The notes beneath the pieces are model-generated. The model had not been told where the DNA came from and ran no database searches. It worked only from the letters and a program-made list of their open reading frames with translations. A stretch of 64,000 bases of DNA from Spirochaetota bacterium (lineage in GTDB: Bacteria > Spirochaetota > Spirochaetia > Treponematales > Treponemataceae). The stretch lies in assembly GCA_023443865.1 (NCBI GenBank), contig JAEZST010000006.1, positions 225,439 to 289,438 on the forward strand, in the 5' to 3' direction. This document shows positions 33,800 through 42,281 of the stretch, one piece after another (within the stretch, counting starts at the first letter, position 1; every line of letters begins with the position of its first letter). The translations under genes were made by a program, and so were the position numbers.

Positions 33800-34804
33800 T
33801 TACTTCTTGCCGGCCTGTACCAGGGTAACGGCGGCGGTGGTCACGATATCGTCCACCGAGCAGCCGCGGGAAAGGTCGGAAATGGGCTTGGCGAAGCCCT
33901 GGAGGAAGGGACCGAAGGCTTCGGCGCCCGCCAGGCGCTGCACCAGCTTATAGCCGATATTGCCGCTCCCCAGGTCCGGGAACACGAGGGTATTTACCTT
34001 GCCGGTGATCGGGCTCCCGGGGGCCTTTTTCTCGGTGACCGAGGGAATGAGGGCGGCGTCGGCCTGAAGCTCGCCGTCAAAAACGAAGTCGGGCTTTCGC
34101 TCTCCGAGGATCTTTACGGCTTCCTGAACGCGAAGCACGTTCTCGTCCTTACCGCCCGAGCCCTTCGTGGAGAAGGAAAGCAGGGCTACCACGGGCTCGG
34201 CGCCGGTAAAGGCGCGGCAGCTCGCGGCGGCGGAGGCGGCGATGTCGGCGAGCTGCTCGGAGCTCGGGGTGGGGATAACCGCGCAGTCGGCGAATATGAG
34301 AAGGCCGTCGGCGCCCCATTTGGGGTCCTTGGTATCCATTACGAAGCAGGAAGAGGCGGTTTTGGTGCCGGGGGCGGTTCCGATAACGGTAAGGCCCGCG
34401 CGAAGCACGTCGCCGGTGGTGTTTTCGGCGCCCGCGACCATGGAATCGGCGAGGCCCTTGGCGACCATCATGGCGCCGAAGCGGAGAATGCCGGACATGT
34501 CGATCTTGGACTGTTCCTCGGTCATTCCCTTGGCCTTGCGCTTCTCGTAATAGGTATGGGCGAAGTCGGCGAGCAGTTCGGAGGCGGCGGGATCGATGAC
34601 GGTAATGCCGTCGAGCTTCACGCCGGCCTCGGCGGCGACCTTTGCCACGGCGGAGGCGTTTCCGAGAAGGGTAACGGCAGAGGCGATCTTCCCGTCGATA
34701 ATCTTTCTCGCGGCCTGTACGGTCCTCTTTTCGGTACCTTCGGGGAGAACGAGGCGGTTACCGTACGCCACGGCGCGGCTTTTCATGGATTCTACGAAAT
34801 TCAT
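33800..34804 (-). CDS. pta: Phosphate acetyltransferase
   Basis: 334-residue class I Pta, converting acetyl-CoA and phosphate to acetyl phosphate and CoA in fermentation. Motifs: RLVLPEGTEKRTVQAARKI, MVAGAENTTGDVLRAGL, GTAPGTKTASSCFVMD, LLIFADCAVIPTPSSEQLADIA, LVFPDLGSGNIGYKLVQR. The start is ATG 34804; AAGGAG lies 12 nt upstream, a rather long spacing. The frame opens at 34888 but those 28 codons do not look like Pta. No ackA in the window. Confidence 0.95.
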   Translation of the reverse strand: MNFVESMKSRAVAYGNRLVLPEGTEKRTVQAARKIIDGKIASAVTLLGNASAVAKVAAEAGVKLDGITVIDPAASELLADFAHTYYEKRKAKGMTEEQSKIDMSGILRFGAMMVAKGLADSMVAGAENTTGDVLRAGLTVIGTAPGTKTASSCFVMDTKDPKWGADGLLIFADCAVIPTPSSEQLADIAASAAASCRAFTGAEPVVALLSFSTKGSGGKDENVLRVQEAVKILGERKPDFVFDGELQADAALIPSVTEKKAPGSPITGKVNTLVFPDLGSGNIGYKLVQRLAGAEAFGPFLQGFAKPISDLSRGCSVDDIVTTAAVTLVQAGKK

Positions 34805-34925
34805 TTGTTTCTGAGTCTCCTTATTTCCGGTGATATATAGAAGTGATTGAACCGCCATAAGCATATCCGAAGCGAGCGTGTTCGGCAAGTTACCGGTGTT
34901 CCGGCCCCGCGCGACCGCGCGTTCC

Positions 34926-34955
34926 TTGACAGCCGACCCGATTTCCCGCTAGCTT
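34926..34955 (+). promoter_or_regulatory. Probable tyrA promoter
   Basis: TTGACA (34926-34931), 18 nt, TAGCTT (34950-34955); 9 nt to ATG 34965. The -10 is poor, but the distance is in line with the other short-leader promoters. Confidence 0.45.
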
Positions 34956-34964
34956 GAAATCCTT

Positions 34965-35702
34965 ATGGAAAAAGTCGGCGTGCTCGGCCTCGGCCGTTTC
35001 GGTTTGTTTTGGTCAAAGGTACTCTCCCACGGATACGAAGTGAGCGGTTGGAATCGGAGCCCGCGGGAAGACCCGCCCTGTTCCCTCGTTAGCCTGGAAG
35101 AGCTCTGCCGGCTCCCCGTCGTTTTCCTGTGCGTTCCCATGCGCACCATGCGCGATACCCTCGAACGCATCGCCCCCCTTCTCGGCCCTGATACGGTCGT
35201 GGTGGATACCTGCTCGGTCAAGGTGAAGCCCGTCGAGTGGATGCTCGAGCTCCTGCCCCCTTCCACGCCCATCCTTGCCACCCATCCCATGTTCGGGCCC
35301 GAATCGGGCAAGGAAAGCGTCATGGGACTCCCCCTCATGATGCACCCGGTACGCCTGGACGCCGCCCGCTACGAGGGGTTCGCCCACTTCTTCCGCTCCC
35401 TGGGGCTCATGGTGGTGGAAATCACACCGGAAGAGCACGACCGCCAGGCGGCGCTCAGCCAGGCGCTTACCCACATGCTCGGCCGTTCCCTCAACGTTAT
35501 GGGAATCGACGACACGCCCATCGGAACCCTCTGGTACCGAAAACTCCTGGCGATCTGCCGCCAGGTGGCGAAGGACAGCGAGGAACTGTTCCTTGACATG
35601 CAGCTTCTCAACCCCTACGCCGAAGCCATGCGCCGCTCCTTCGAGGACGCCTGGCAAACCGTCACCATGGAAATCAACGAGGCCCGCAAAGACCAGGCGT
35701 GA
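34965..35702 (+). CDS. tyrA: Prephenate/arogenate dehydrogenase-family protein
   Basis: 245 residues. Rossmann NAD(P) site KVGVLGLGRFGLFWSKVL, then VVDTCSVKVKP and ATHPMFGPESG, the family's substrate-site segments with catalytic His in THPMFGP. Oxidatively decarboxylates prephenate or arogenate in tyrosine synthesis. Shorter than two-domain TyrA; no chorismate mutase or ACT domain. Its stop overlaps a GTG (GTGA at 35699), but the bactofilin start is probably downstream at 35774. Confidence 0.88.
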   Translation: MEKVGVLGLGRFGLFWSKVLSHGYEVSGWNRSPREDPPCSLVSLEELCRLPVVFLCVPMRTMRDTLERIAPLLGPDTVVVDTCSVKVKPVEWMLELLPPSTPILATHPMFGPESGKESVMGLPLMMHPVRLDAARYEGFAHFFRSLGLMVVEITPEEHDRQAALSQALTHMLGRSLNVMGIDDTPIGTLWYRKLLAICRQVAKDSEELFLDMQLLNPYAEAMRRSFEDAWQTVTMEINEARKDQA

Positions 35703-35737
35703 GCTATCCCCGCGAAGCCGGCTTCCACCCTCCCGTC

Positions 35738-35766
35738 TTGACCGATGGGGCCATCGCGGCTACAGT
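35738..35766 (+). promoter_or_regulatory. Bactofilin promoter
   Basis: TTGACC, 17 nt, TACAGT, 7 nt to ATG 35774: the same hexamers and distances as at 9057-9085. Leaderless mRNA expected. Confidence 0.65.
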
Positions 35767-35773
35767 AGAACGC

Positions 35774-36133
35774 ATGGTAGACGTCAACGACAACGACCTT
35801 CTCGACCTTGACGAGGAGGATTACGATACGGTTCTCGCCCCGGACATCGATTTCGAGGGCACCATCGAATTCGCCGAACCCTTCATGATCAAGGGCCGCG
35901 TTACCGGAAGGATCGAGGCCACCAGCGACCTCATGATCGACTCGGCCGCCACCGTAAAGGCGGACATCCACGCGAGCCGCGTGGTGATCAAGGGAACGGT
36001 CGTCGGCAACGTGACCGCCGACCGCATGGTCCACGTGTTTTCTTCGGGAAAGCTTACCGGCGACGTTACCGCCCCCGAAGTGGTCCTGGAAAGCGGCTGC
36101 TTTTTCTCGGGCATCTGCACCATGAACCGCTAA
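35774..36133 (+). CDS. Bactofilin (polymer-forming cytoskeletal protein)
   Basis: 119 residues from ATG 35774; the reading frame extends to a GTG at 35699. An acidic N-terminal tail (MVDVNDNDLLDLDEEDYD) precedes a right-handed beta-helix: FEGTIEFAEPFMIKGRVTGR, IEATSDLMIDSAATVKADIH, ASRVVIKGTVVGNVTADRM. Bactofilins polymerise without nucleotides and shape cells or place envelope enzymes. The promoter inside the tyrA end supports the shorter start. Confidence 0.88.
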   Translation: MVDVNDNDLLDLDEEDYDTVLAPDIDFEGTIEFAEPFMIKGRVTGRIEATSDLMIDSAATVKADIHASRVVIKGTVVGNVTADRMVHVFSSGKLTGDVTAPEVVLESGCFFSGICTMNR

Positions 36134-36140
36134 TACCGCC

Positions 36141-36791
36141 ATGATATCAACCGCCGCCCGCCGCCGTCGAATCCTCGCCGCGGCCTTCCTCTTCCTTTTA
36201 TCCTTGGCCTCCGCGGGACTGCTTTCCGCCCAGGAAAAGCCCGACGCCCTGGTCATGTACCGGAACGGCAACTTTACCGGGGCGATTGAGGTATGCCAGG
36301 CGGAAATCGCCGAAAACCCGTCCAATCTCGAAAGCTACGTCGTATTAAGCTGGTCCCTCGTCAAGGTCGCCCGGTACGAAGAGGCCGACTCCTGGGCGGC
36401 CCGCGGGCGGGAACTGTACCGCTACGACCCCCGGCTCATCGAGATTCAGGCCGAAGCCAAGTATTACCGGGGCCTCAATGCCGACGCGCTCAGGCTATTC
36501 CAGGACTATATCACCTATGCCCCCAACGGCAGCCGCATCGCCGGCGCCTATGCCTTCATGGGAGAGCTTTACGTCCGCCTGGGGCGCTACCGGCACGCGG
36601 ACATATCCTATTCCGCCGCCATCCAGCTGGAAAGCTCCAACGTGGAATGGTGGGTACGGTTGGGCTATGCCCGGGAAAAGGCGAAAGAATACCGCTACGC
36701 CCTCGAAGCCTATAACAAGGCCATCGCCCTGGACGCGACCAATCAGGACGCGGGCCGGGGCCGGGAGCGCGTGCTGGCCTTTCTCAATTGA
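36141..36791 (+). CDS. Exported TPR protein
   Basis: 216 residues. Signal peptide RILAAAFLFLLSLASAGLLSAQ with a likely cut after AQ or SA, then about four TPR units (MYRNGNFTGAIEVCQAEIAE, AYAFMGELYVRLGRYRHADI, WWVRLGYAREKAKEYRYALE). Periplasmic scaffold; partner unknown. Follows the bactofilin gene after 7 nt, so it is probably cotranscribed. Confidence 0.85.
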   Translation: MISTAARRRRILAAAFLFLLSLASAGLLSAQEKPDALVMYRNGNFTGAIEVCQAEIAENPSNLESYVVLSWSLVKVARYEEADSWAARGRELYRYDPRLIEIQAEAKYYRGLNADALRLFQDYITYAPNGSRIAGAYAFMGELYVRLGRYRHADISYSAAIQLESSNVEWWVRLGYAREKAKEYRYALEAYNKAIALDATNQDAGRGRERVLAFLN

Positions 36792-36797
36792 TTCTGT

Positions 36798-38270
36798 ATG
36801 GAACGTATCCGCTTTGAAACCCTCGGCTGCAAGCTGAACCAGATCGAGACCGAATCGCTCGCCCACGCCTTCTCGGCGGAGGGCTATCGCGTCGTCGGCG
36901 CCGAAAGCGCCGATACCTCCGACGGGGGAAACGAAGTCGAAGAAACTCCCGAAACCGCCCCGCTAAGGGCCCAACGCCCTTCCGCGAGCGGTTCGTTTCC
37001 CTTCGCCTTCAAGCCCGTCGAGCAGCCCGTTCTCTGCGTGGTCAATACCTGCACCGTCACGGGGAAGGCCGAGCAAAAGGCGCGTCGCCTTATACGCAAC
37101 CTCCTGACCGAGCACCCGCGCGCGCCCGTCCTCGTGACCGGCTGCTACGCCGAGGTGGAGGCCGAGGCGATCGCGGCCATCGGCGACCGGGTACTCGTCT
37201 TTCCCGGGTCGCGCAAGGGAGAGCTCGCCTCGCTGCCCCGCTGGATCGCCGAATACCGCCTCCTCCGCCCCGAGGCGAGCATGCTCGACGCCGTTTCGGA
37301 ATTTTGCCTGCAGGGCAAAGGGGCGAACGCGACGGGCGCAAACCCGCCCGCCGCCGCGGGCACGGCCGCCTTTCGCCTTGCCACCGACGACTTCCTCTTC
37401 CATTCGCGAGCCTCCGTCAAGATACAGGACGGCTGCAACAACCATTGCACCTATTGCCGCATCAGGCTCGCCCGGGGGAAGGCGGTTTCCCTTCCCGCGG
37501 ACGAGGTAATCGCCCAAATCAGGCGGATCGAGGAAGCGGGCTGGAGCGAGGCGGTCCTCACCGGGGTGAACCTTTCCCAATACCGCGACGGATCAAAGGA
37601 TTTCGCGGACCTCCTGTATCGGATACTCGCCGAAACGGAATCGGTCGCGCTGAGGATATCCAGCCTCTATCCCGAACGGGTTGACGAAGCGATTCTCGAA
37701 GCGCTTGCCCACGACCGCGTCCGCCCCCACTTCCACCTTTCGGTTCAGTCCGGTAGCGAGCGGATCCTGCGCGCCATGCGGCGGCCCTACGACGCCGAAA
37801 CCGTCTACCGCGCGGCGGAACGGCTCCGGACGGCGAAAAAAGACCCCTTTCTCGCCTGCGATATCATCGCGGGCTTCCCCGGCGAGACGGAATCCGATTT
37901 TGAGGATACCTGGCGCCTCTGCCGCGACCTCGCCTTCGCCGGCATTCACGCCTTTCCCTTTTCCGCCAGGCCGGGCACCGAGGCCTGGGCCATGAGGCCG
38001 AAAGTGCCCGAACGCGTCGCCCGAGAGCGGGTTGCCCGCTTAACCGAACTGGCCACGGCCGGACGCGAGGCGTACGAGCGTTCCTGGGAGGGTAAGACGG
38101 TCCGCGCCATCGTGGAGCGGGGGACCGAAAACGGGATGGAACGGGCGCTTACGGAAAATTACCTCTCGGTACTCATTCCCGCCACGGGACTTACCGCGGG
38201 AACGGAGACCCTCGTGCGGCTTTCGGGCCACGGGAGGGCCCTGCCCGTCGGGATTCCCGGGAACCGGTAA
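36798..38270 (+). CDS. mtaB: tRNA (t6A37) methylthiotransferase MtaB
   Basis: 490 residues. Radical-SAM enzyme adding a methylthio group to t6A37 of tRNA. UPF0004 Cys in TLGCKLNQIE (11), VVNTCTVTGKAEQK and VTGCYAEVEAE hold the auxiliary Fe-S cluster; the radical-SAM cluster is in CNNHCTYCRIRLARG (about 213). Later HFHLSVQSGSERIL, DIIAGFPGETESDF and a TRAM-like C-terminus. It has an insertion of ~35 residues (about 37-70) rich in acidic and Pro residues between the first two Cys motifs, uncommon for MtaB. Starts 6 nt after the TPR gene. Confidence 0.92.
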   Translation: MERIRFETLGCKLNQIETESLAHAFSAEGYRVVGAESADTSDGGNEVEETPETAPLRAQRPSASGSFPFAFKPVEQPVLCVVNTCTVTGKAEQKARRLIRNLLTEHPRAPVLVTGCYAEVEAEAIAAIGDRVLVFPGSRKGELASLPRWIAEYRLLRPEASMLDAVSEFCLQGKGANATGANPPAAAGTAAFRLATDDFLFHSRASVKIQDGCNNHCTYCRIRLARGKAVSLPADEVIAQIRRIEEAGWSEAVLTGVNLSQYRDGSKDFADLLYRILAETESVALRISSLYPERVDEAILEALAHDRVRPHFHLSVQSGSERILRAMRRPYDAETVYRAAERLRTAKKDPFLACDIIAGFPGETESDFEDTWRLCRDLAFAGIHAFPFSARPGTEAWAMRPKVPERVARERVARLTELATAGREAYERSWEGKTVRAIVERGTENGMERALTENYLSVLIPATGLTAGTETLVRLSGHGRALPVGIPGNR

Positions 38271-38294
38271 ACGGGGCCGTCGCCAACGTAAAGC

Positions 38295-38323
38295 TTGTGG
38301 ATTACCGGCGAATGCGGTACTAT
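38295..38323 (+). promoter_or_regulatory. Promoter of the lipoprotein gene
   Basis: TTGTGG, 17 nt, TACTAT; a 20-nt stretch with GGGAG leads to ATG 38344, so this gene has a normal leader. Confidence 0.5.
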
Positions 38324-38343
38324 TAAAGGATAAGGGAGTCGAC

Positions 38344-39060
38344 ATGAAGCGTATCCTAAACCTTGCGGCCCTGGCCCTGGTTACCGTATTCGCCGCCACG
38401 TCCTGTCGGCAGCTGTTCACCACCTCGTTGGGAACCGCCTTCGCGCGGGACAGCGTCAGCATCTCCTCGAAAACGCCCCTGAGCGACCTTATCGACCTCG
38501 CCGCCTCTGGCGAGGCGGAAGATCCCTCGGCGGCAAAGGCAGTGCTCGACGCCCTGGGTGGTAAATCCACCGCCGATATCCAGGACCTCAGCGTGGAAGA
38601 CCAAACGGAAATCCTCAATCTCGCCACCACCGCGAGCCTTGACCTGGGAGCGGTTACCGACCTGCTCGCGCAATCGGGCGATTCGGCCGATACCGACCAG
38701 CTGGTAAGCGACATACTCGGCGCCTTCGACACTTCGGTCAATCTCGACGCCGTTTTAGACGTGCTCACCGACCCGGAAGCCCTTGCCGAAGCGCCCATCG
38801 ACTCCCTCGTCCTCGCCAGCGCCGTGGTTATCGCCGACGTGGCGGACAGCATCGGCACCGATACGATCATGGATATCCTCGCCGATCCCACCGCCTACCA
38901 GTCCAATCCGAGTTCCGTTACCGCCGATCCCGCCGTACAGGCGCAGATCGACGCGATCCTCAACGTATCCGACTCCATTCAGACCCGGCCCGACGTGAAC
39001 GACGCCACCATCGGCGGCTTCAATATCGCGGATTTACTGAACGGAACCACCACGCCCTAA
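38344..39060 (+). CDS. Putative lipoprotein, function unknown
   Basis: 238 residues. Signal KRILNLAALALVTVFAATSC with a lipidatable Cys at 21. The mature part is acidic, very rich in Asp, Ala, Leu and Thr, largely helical, without a recognised domain. Sits 9 nt before the outer membrane protein gene, so the two may act together at the envelope. RBS GGGAG. Confidence 0.78.
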   Translation: MKRILNLAALALVTVFAATSCRQLFTTSLGTAFARDSVSISSKTPLSDLIDLAASGEAEDPSAAKAVLDALGGKSTADIQDLSVEDQTEILNLATTASLDLGAVTDLLAQSGDSADTDQLVSDILGAFDTSVNLDAVLDVLTDPEALAEAPIDSLVLASAVVIADVADSIGTDTIMDILADPTAYQSNPSSVTADPAVQAQIDAILNVSDSIQTRPDVNDATIGGFNIADLLNGTTTP

Positions 39061-39069
39061 GGAACCGAA

Positions 39070-40242
39070 ATGAAGAGCGCTACCTTTCACCGCAGACCCC
39101 ACCCGACCGCAATGGCTGCCTTTTCCCTCCTTTTGGCCGCGTCGATCCCCGTCGCCGCGGCCGATTTCCGGTTTGAGCCCTTCGTCCCCAGCCCGGTGAG
39201 CGCGGGGCTTTCGGGAACGGGCGGGCCGTACGCAGCGCAAGTCGCCGGCTTCGATACCCTGTTCACCAATCCCGCCGCCCTCGCCTACGTAGACGAAACC
39301 TGGTCCATCGCCCGCCTCTCCATGAGCGCTTCGGGCCCCCTTTTCGACCTGCCCTCGGCTTTTATGGCGGACGACATCGAGACCGAATTGCTCAACCTGG
39401 TATCGGAAAACAAGGGCATTTACGTCGGCTCGACACTCTCCGGCCCCATCGCGTTCGGTAAGGTGGACCGCAATTTCGGCTTCGGCATTTTCAACGACAC
39501 CTCGGTCGTCGCGAATATACCTTCCCTGACCAAGGCGACCATCCTCGCCGGCGAAGACTTCCTCCTCACCGGAGCGTACGGCGTTACTGTCTACGAGAAA
39601 AAGAAACAGAGCCTCTCCCTGGGGCTTCAGCTGAAGGGTTACTTCCAAACCTTTTTTGACCAAAGCGGCACCGCCATCGACATACTCGCCACCGCGACAT
39701 CACTCGACGCCAACAGCCTCCCCATGGTCCTCTCCACGGGTTTCGGGGTAGACGCGGGGCTCATGTACCGCTACGGGGAACTCTTTACCGCCGCCGTCGT
39801 ATGCCGTGACCTCTATACGCCGGCCTTCTCCACCCGTTATACGAAACTGGCCTACTACCTCGCCTCCAAACCGGAAACCGAAACACAAAGCGAGCTTTTA
39901 CCGATAAACCTATCCGTCGGAACCGCGTTTGAAGTCCCCCTTCCCGATAGTTGGCAAACCGTCAGTTCGTGGACCTTCATGTGCGATTACCGCGACATTC
40001 TCGCCTGGCTCAACCCCATTCCCCCGAATCCCGTGCTGTACGTAAACTTCGGAACGGAACTGGTATTATTGGACGTCGTAAGCCTGCGCGCGGGAATCAA
40101 CCAAACCTATCTCGCGGCGGGACTCGGACTGGACCTCACCTTCTGCAAGCTCGACTTTGCCTTCTACGGCAGCGAACTCGGCATTGACCCCGGCTCACGC
40201 CCCCTTCTAAATATGGACATCTCATTGTCCTTCGAGTATTGA
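39070..40242 (+). CDS. Outer membrane beta-barrel protein
   Basis: 390 residues with signal peptide AMAAFSLLLAASIPVAAA. The N-terminal PSPVSAGLSGTGGPYAAQVA and FTNPAALAYVDETW resemble PorV/FadL-like beta-barrel proteins of spirochaetes and Bacteroidetes. Alternating hydrophobic strands and a C-terminal aromatic end (LLNMDISLSFEY) fit a barrel recognised by BamA. Substrate unknown. Its stop codon overlaps the -35 of the tRNA-Lys promoter. Confidence 0.82.
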   Translation: MKSATFHRRPHPTAMAAFSLLLAASIPVAAADFRFEPFVPSPVSAGLSGTGGPYAAQVAGFDTLFTNPAALAYVDETWSIARLSMSASGPLFDLPSAFMADDIETELLNLVSENKGIYVGSTLSGPIAFGKVDRNFGFGIFNDTSVVANIPSLTKATILAGEDFLLTGAYGVTVYEKKKQSLSLGLQLKGYFQTFFDQSGTAIDILATATSLDANSLPMVLSTGFGVDAGLMYRYGELFTAAVVCRDLYTPAFSTRYTKLAYYLASKPETETQSELLPINLSVGTAFEVPLPDSWQTVSSWTFMCDYRDILAWLNPIPPNPVLYVNFGTELVLLDVVSLRAGINQTYLAAGLGLDLTFCKLDFAFYGSELGIDPGSRPLLNMDISLSFEY

Positions 40243-40267
40243 CACGCTTTCGATCGTCGTATACTAT
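40239..40267 (+). promoter_or_regulatory. tRNA-Lys promoter
   Basis: TTGACA, 17 nt, TACTAT, 20 nt before the tRNA. The -35 includes the TGA of the preceding gene. Confidence 0.75.
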
Positions 40268-40287
40268 GGCTTTCGTTATCGACACCC

Positions 40288-40360
40288 GGGCCACTAGCTC
40301 AGTAGGTAGAGCAACGCCCTTTTAAGGCGTGGGTCGATGGTTCGAATCCATCGTGGCTCA
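40288..40360 (+). tRNA. tRNA-Lys(UUU)
   Basis: 73 nt. Acceptor GGGCCAC/GTGGCTC with A discriminator, anticodon arm ACGCC-CTTTTAA-GGCGT giving UUU, T-arm GATGG-TTCGAAT-CCATC. CCA is not encoded. It marks the border between the chromosomal part and the accessory region, a common integration target; no second copy of its 3' end is seen in the window. Confidence 0.95.
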
Positions 40361-40389
40361 GTTAAATCCTTGTATTACAAGGAAATAAA

Positions 40390-40418
40390 AACACCATCTT
40401 AGATGGTGTTTTTTTTTG
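40390..40418 (+). terminator. tRNA-Lys terminator
   Basis: AACACCATC-TTA-GATGGTGTT followed by a run of T. Confidence 0.85.
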
Positions 40419-40523
40419 ACCCACGCCTACGGCGTACTTTGGTCATGAAATTGAGGGTATTTTTGGTACTTTTCGCTCAATAACCTCAAATTAGGGGTAA
40501 AACCAGTACCACAACGTGCTTTG

Positions 40524-40880
40524 GAGTCTTAAATTCTGTAATCTGAAAGTCACCGGATAAAAAGCGGAAAAATCTAGCCGGATTAAAATAAACTCGATTC
40601 CTCGAGGGGAACAGAATGCACGTTATGCGGGGAGGTGGGAGCATGAAAGTGCTCATGCCGACCGAACAGTTGCCATGGATCGCAACTGAGTATAACGATC
40701 GTTCTGTTTAAGCCCGTAGCCACGATGTCGTAGGGCCGACCTCGAGGAATCGGCACAGCGGGAAAGCTGATAGCTACGCTATCCTCAAAGCCGAAACCGT
40801 TTCCTTCACCGGGTCAATATAATAAGAGGTTCAACTAGACAAGCACCTTACGGTGCTTGCAAGTTAACCAGATATTATAT
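40524..40880. repeat. Structured ~350-bp repeat, copy A
   Basis: Gene-free. Aligns end to end with 48906-49255. Shared stems: GATTCCTCGAGG (40596-40607) with CCTCGAGGAATC (40740-40751); the AACAGAA...CGTTAT segment with TATAACG...TTCTGTT; CAGTTGC/GCAACTG; and a terminal hairpin from GGTTCAACT to AGTTAACC around AGCACC-TTAC-GGTGCT. Individual hairpins (GAGCA...TGCTC at 40639-40654, GATAGC-TAC-GCTATC at 40769-40783) differ in sequence from copy B but stand in the same places. Type unknown: ncRNA or a folded DNA end. Confidence 0.8.
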
Positions 40881-40969
40881 GGGACGATTTTATACGAACC
40901 ATAGAAACACTTATTATATGGACTTTAAGTGTGGTCAGGCCCTCTAAGATTATCGGTGTAACAATTAGT

Positions 40970-41341
40970 TCACAATTCTAGCCATGATATATTTCCACTT
41001 TCCCCTACTACTGGTTGCCAACGAATAGCCCCTTTACGTGCAGAAGCGGTTGTAACTACATTAACACCGATTGATAAAAGAAATTTCGCTACTTGATCTT
41101 TTATCATTAACTCTTTATCACCACTAATTGAAATTGTTATTTCAAAATCAGTAAATTCTTCATCATCTGTTTCACTGATTTTAATTTTAAAATCCATTCC
41201 ATCGATTTTAAAATATGATCCAGAGTGATAAAAATCGCTTTCGCGTACTTCGATTTTTTGCACATGTAGAAAATCTTTCATTTCTAGAGCCAAATCTTTT
41301 ATTATCACCCCCTGACTTTTACCTAGATATAAAATAACCAT
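40970..41341 (-). CDS. Probable immunity protein of the orphan Rhs tip
   Basis: 123 residues from ATG 41341; the frame opens at 41470 but that part overlaps the toxin. Small acidic protein, mixed alpha/beta (FYHSGSYFKIDGMDFKIKIS, EEFTDFEITISISGDKELM), no signal peptide. Begins 1 nt after the toxin stop (TGA-A-ATG), the usual place of an Rhs immunity gene. Family not recognised; immunity is inferred from position only. Confidence 0.6.
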   Translation of the reverse strand: MVILYLGKSQGVIIKDLALEMKDFLHVQKIEVRESDFYHSGSYFKIDGMDFKIKISETDDEEFTDFEITISISGDKELMIKDQVAKFLLSIGVNVVTTASARKGAIRWQPVVGESGNISWLEL

Positions 41342-41342
41342 T

Positions 41343-42188
41343 TCATTGCCCCCCGAAGAAGATTGTAGGTCTTTCAGGAAGTCCACCTGCTGGGAAACCA
41401 CCAACAGAAACTTCTCTACCAAGTATATTACTCCATTTCTGAGCCCAAGAACTAATTGCTGAATTCTCACTCATAAAAACTTCAGGCTTCACAAAACCAG
41501 GAATAGTACTTGAAGAACGTAATCCTTGAGTAAGGGTATTGCTTTCAACAAAAACATCAATATCACTTGCAGGTCCAAAAGGCGCACCAGTTGTATATTT
41601 ATACCCAGTAACGGAGCTACCACTTATTCCAAGACGAGCATCTGTGGCACCGGTTTCACCAACAATTGACTGAAGTTCTTTCATAGCTTTGTTATATTGA
41701 TTGGAATCTGTAAATCCACGAGGTATCACTTTTGAGTTAACAGAAGGTGGTCGCGCGTTAATAGAAAGTCCCGCTCCAACATCAATGGAAATACCGCTTA
41801 TGTAGTCAAAAAGTTCTTGTTGATAGATTGAATCCAACTGCTCAATACTTAATCCTGCAATATCAGTTCCTAAGATACCAGCCTCATATAGGAGCCTATT
41901 TCTAAATGCTTCCATTGCAGGTTGACCATACTCAATTTCTTTTGACCACATTGATTTTTGGTGAGGTATACCTACCTCTCTTTCAGAAGGATTTGAAGCA
42001 ATCCATTTATCTCGTATTTCATCTGCAATATTGTCATTCGCAGGATTATCACTAGGCGAATCAATATCGCTTTTCTTATCACTACTGCCTGTAATTGCAT
42101 TCCAAATACCAGTAAAGAAATCCCCTACAGCATTCAACCCGGTGGGATCTAGGAACTTTAGCGGATCGTTCCTAGAATCAATGTCACC
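41343..42188 (-). pseudogene. Orphan Rhs toxin tip with nucleotidyltransferase-like domain
   Basis: Open frame of 281 codons after a stop at 42191-42189, without an ATG at its head (a TTG at 42137 begins LNAVGDF). It starts with NDPLKFLDPTGL, the end of an Rhs core, as in the full-length protein (NNPLKFLDPTGL). The tip ends in ARLGISGSSVTGYKYTTG...SDIDVFVES, matching the GS...DxD pattern of pol-beta-type nucleotidyltransferases. Without a core and secretion part it cannot act alone; it resembles the silent orphan tips kept near Rhs/CDI genes. Followed by an immunity-like gene and structured repeat A. Confidence 0.75.
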
Positions 42189-42281
42189 CTAGGATAGCGG
42201 CCTCAAACGATGCCGGAATTCACCCTAAAAGCAGCGTTTTCAAAGATCATGAGTCCCAGGCTAGGGCTCAACAATACTTTA

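Noticed and set aside
33425..33953. Open frames across the corA-pta gap.
   Set aside because: They run through the repeat cluster and the pta terminators, and change composition along their length.
40825..40880. Terminal hairpin of the structured repeat looks like an integron attC inner stem (GTT-C-AA... with an unpaired C).
   Set aside because: No GTTRRRY/RYYYAAC core pair at the right place in either copy, and no integron integrase signature in the two recombinases that I can see.
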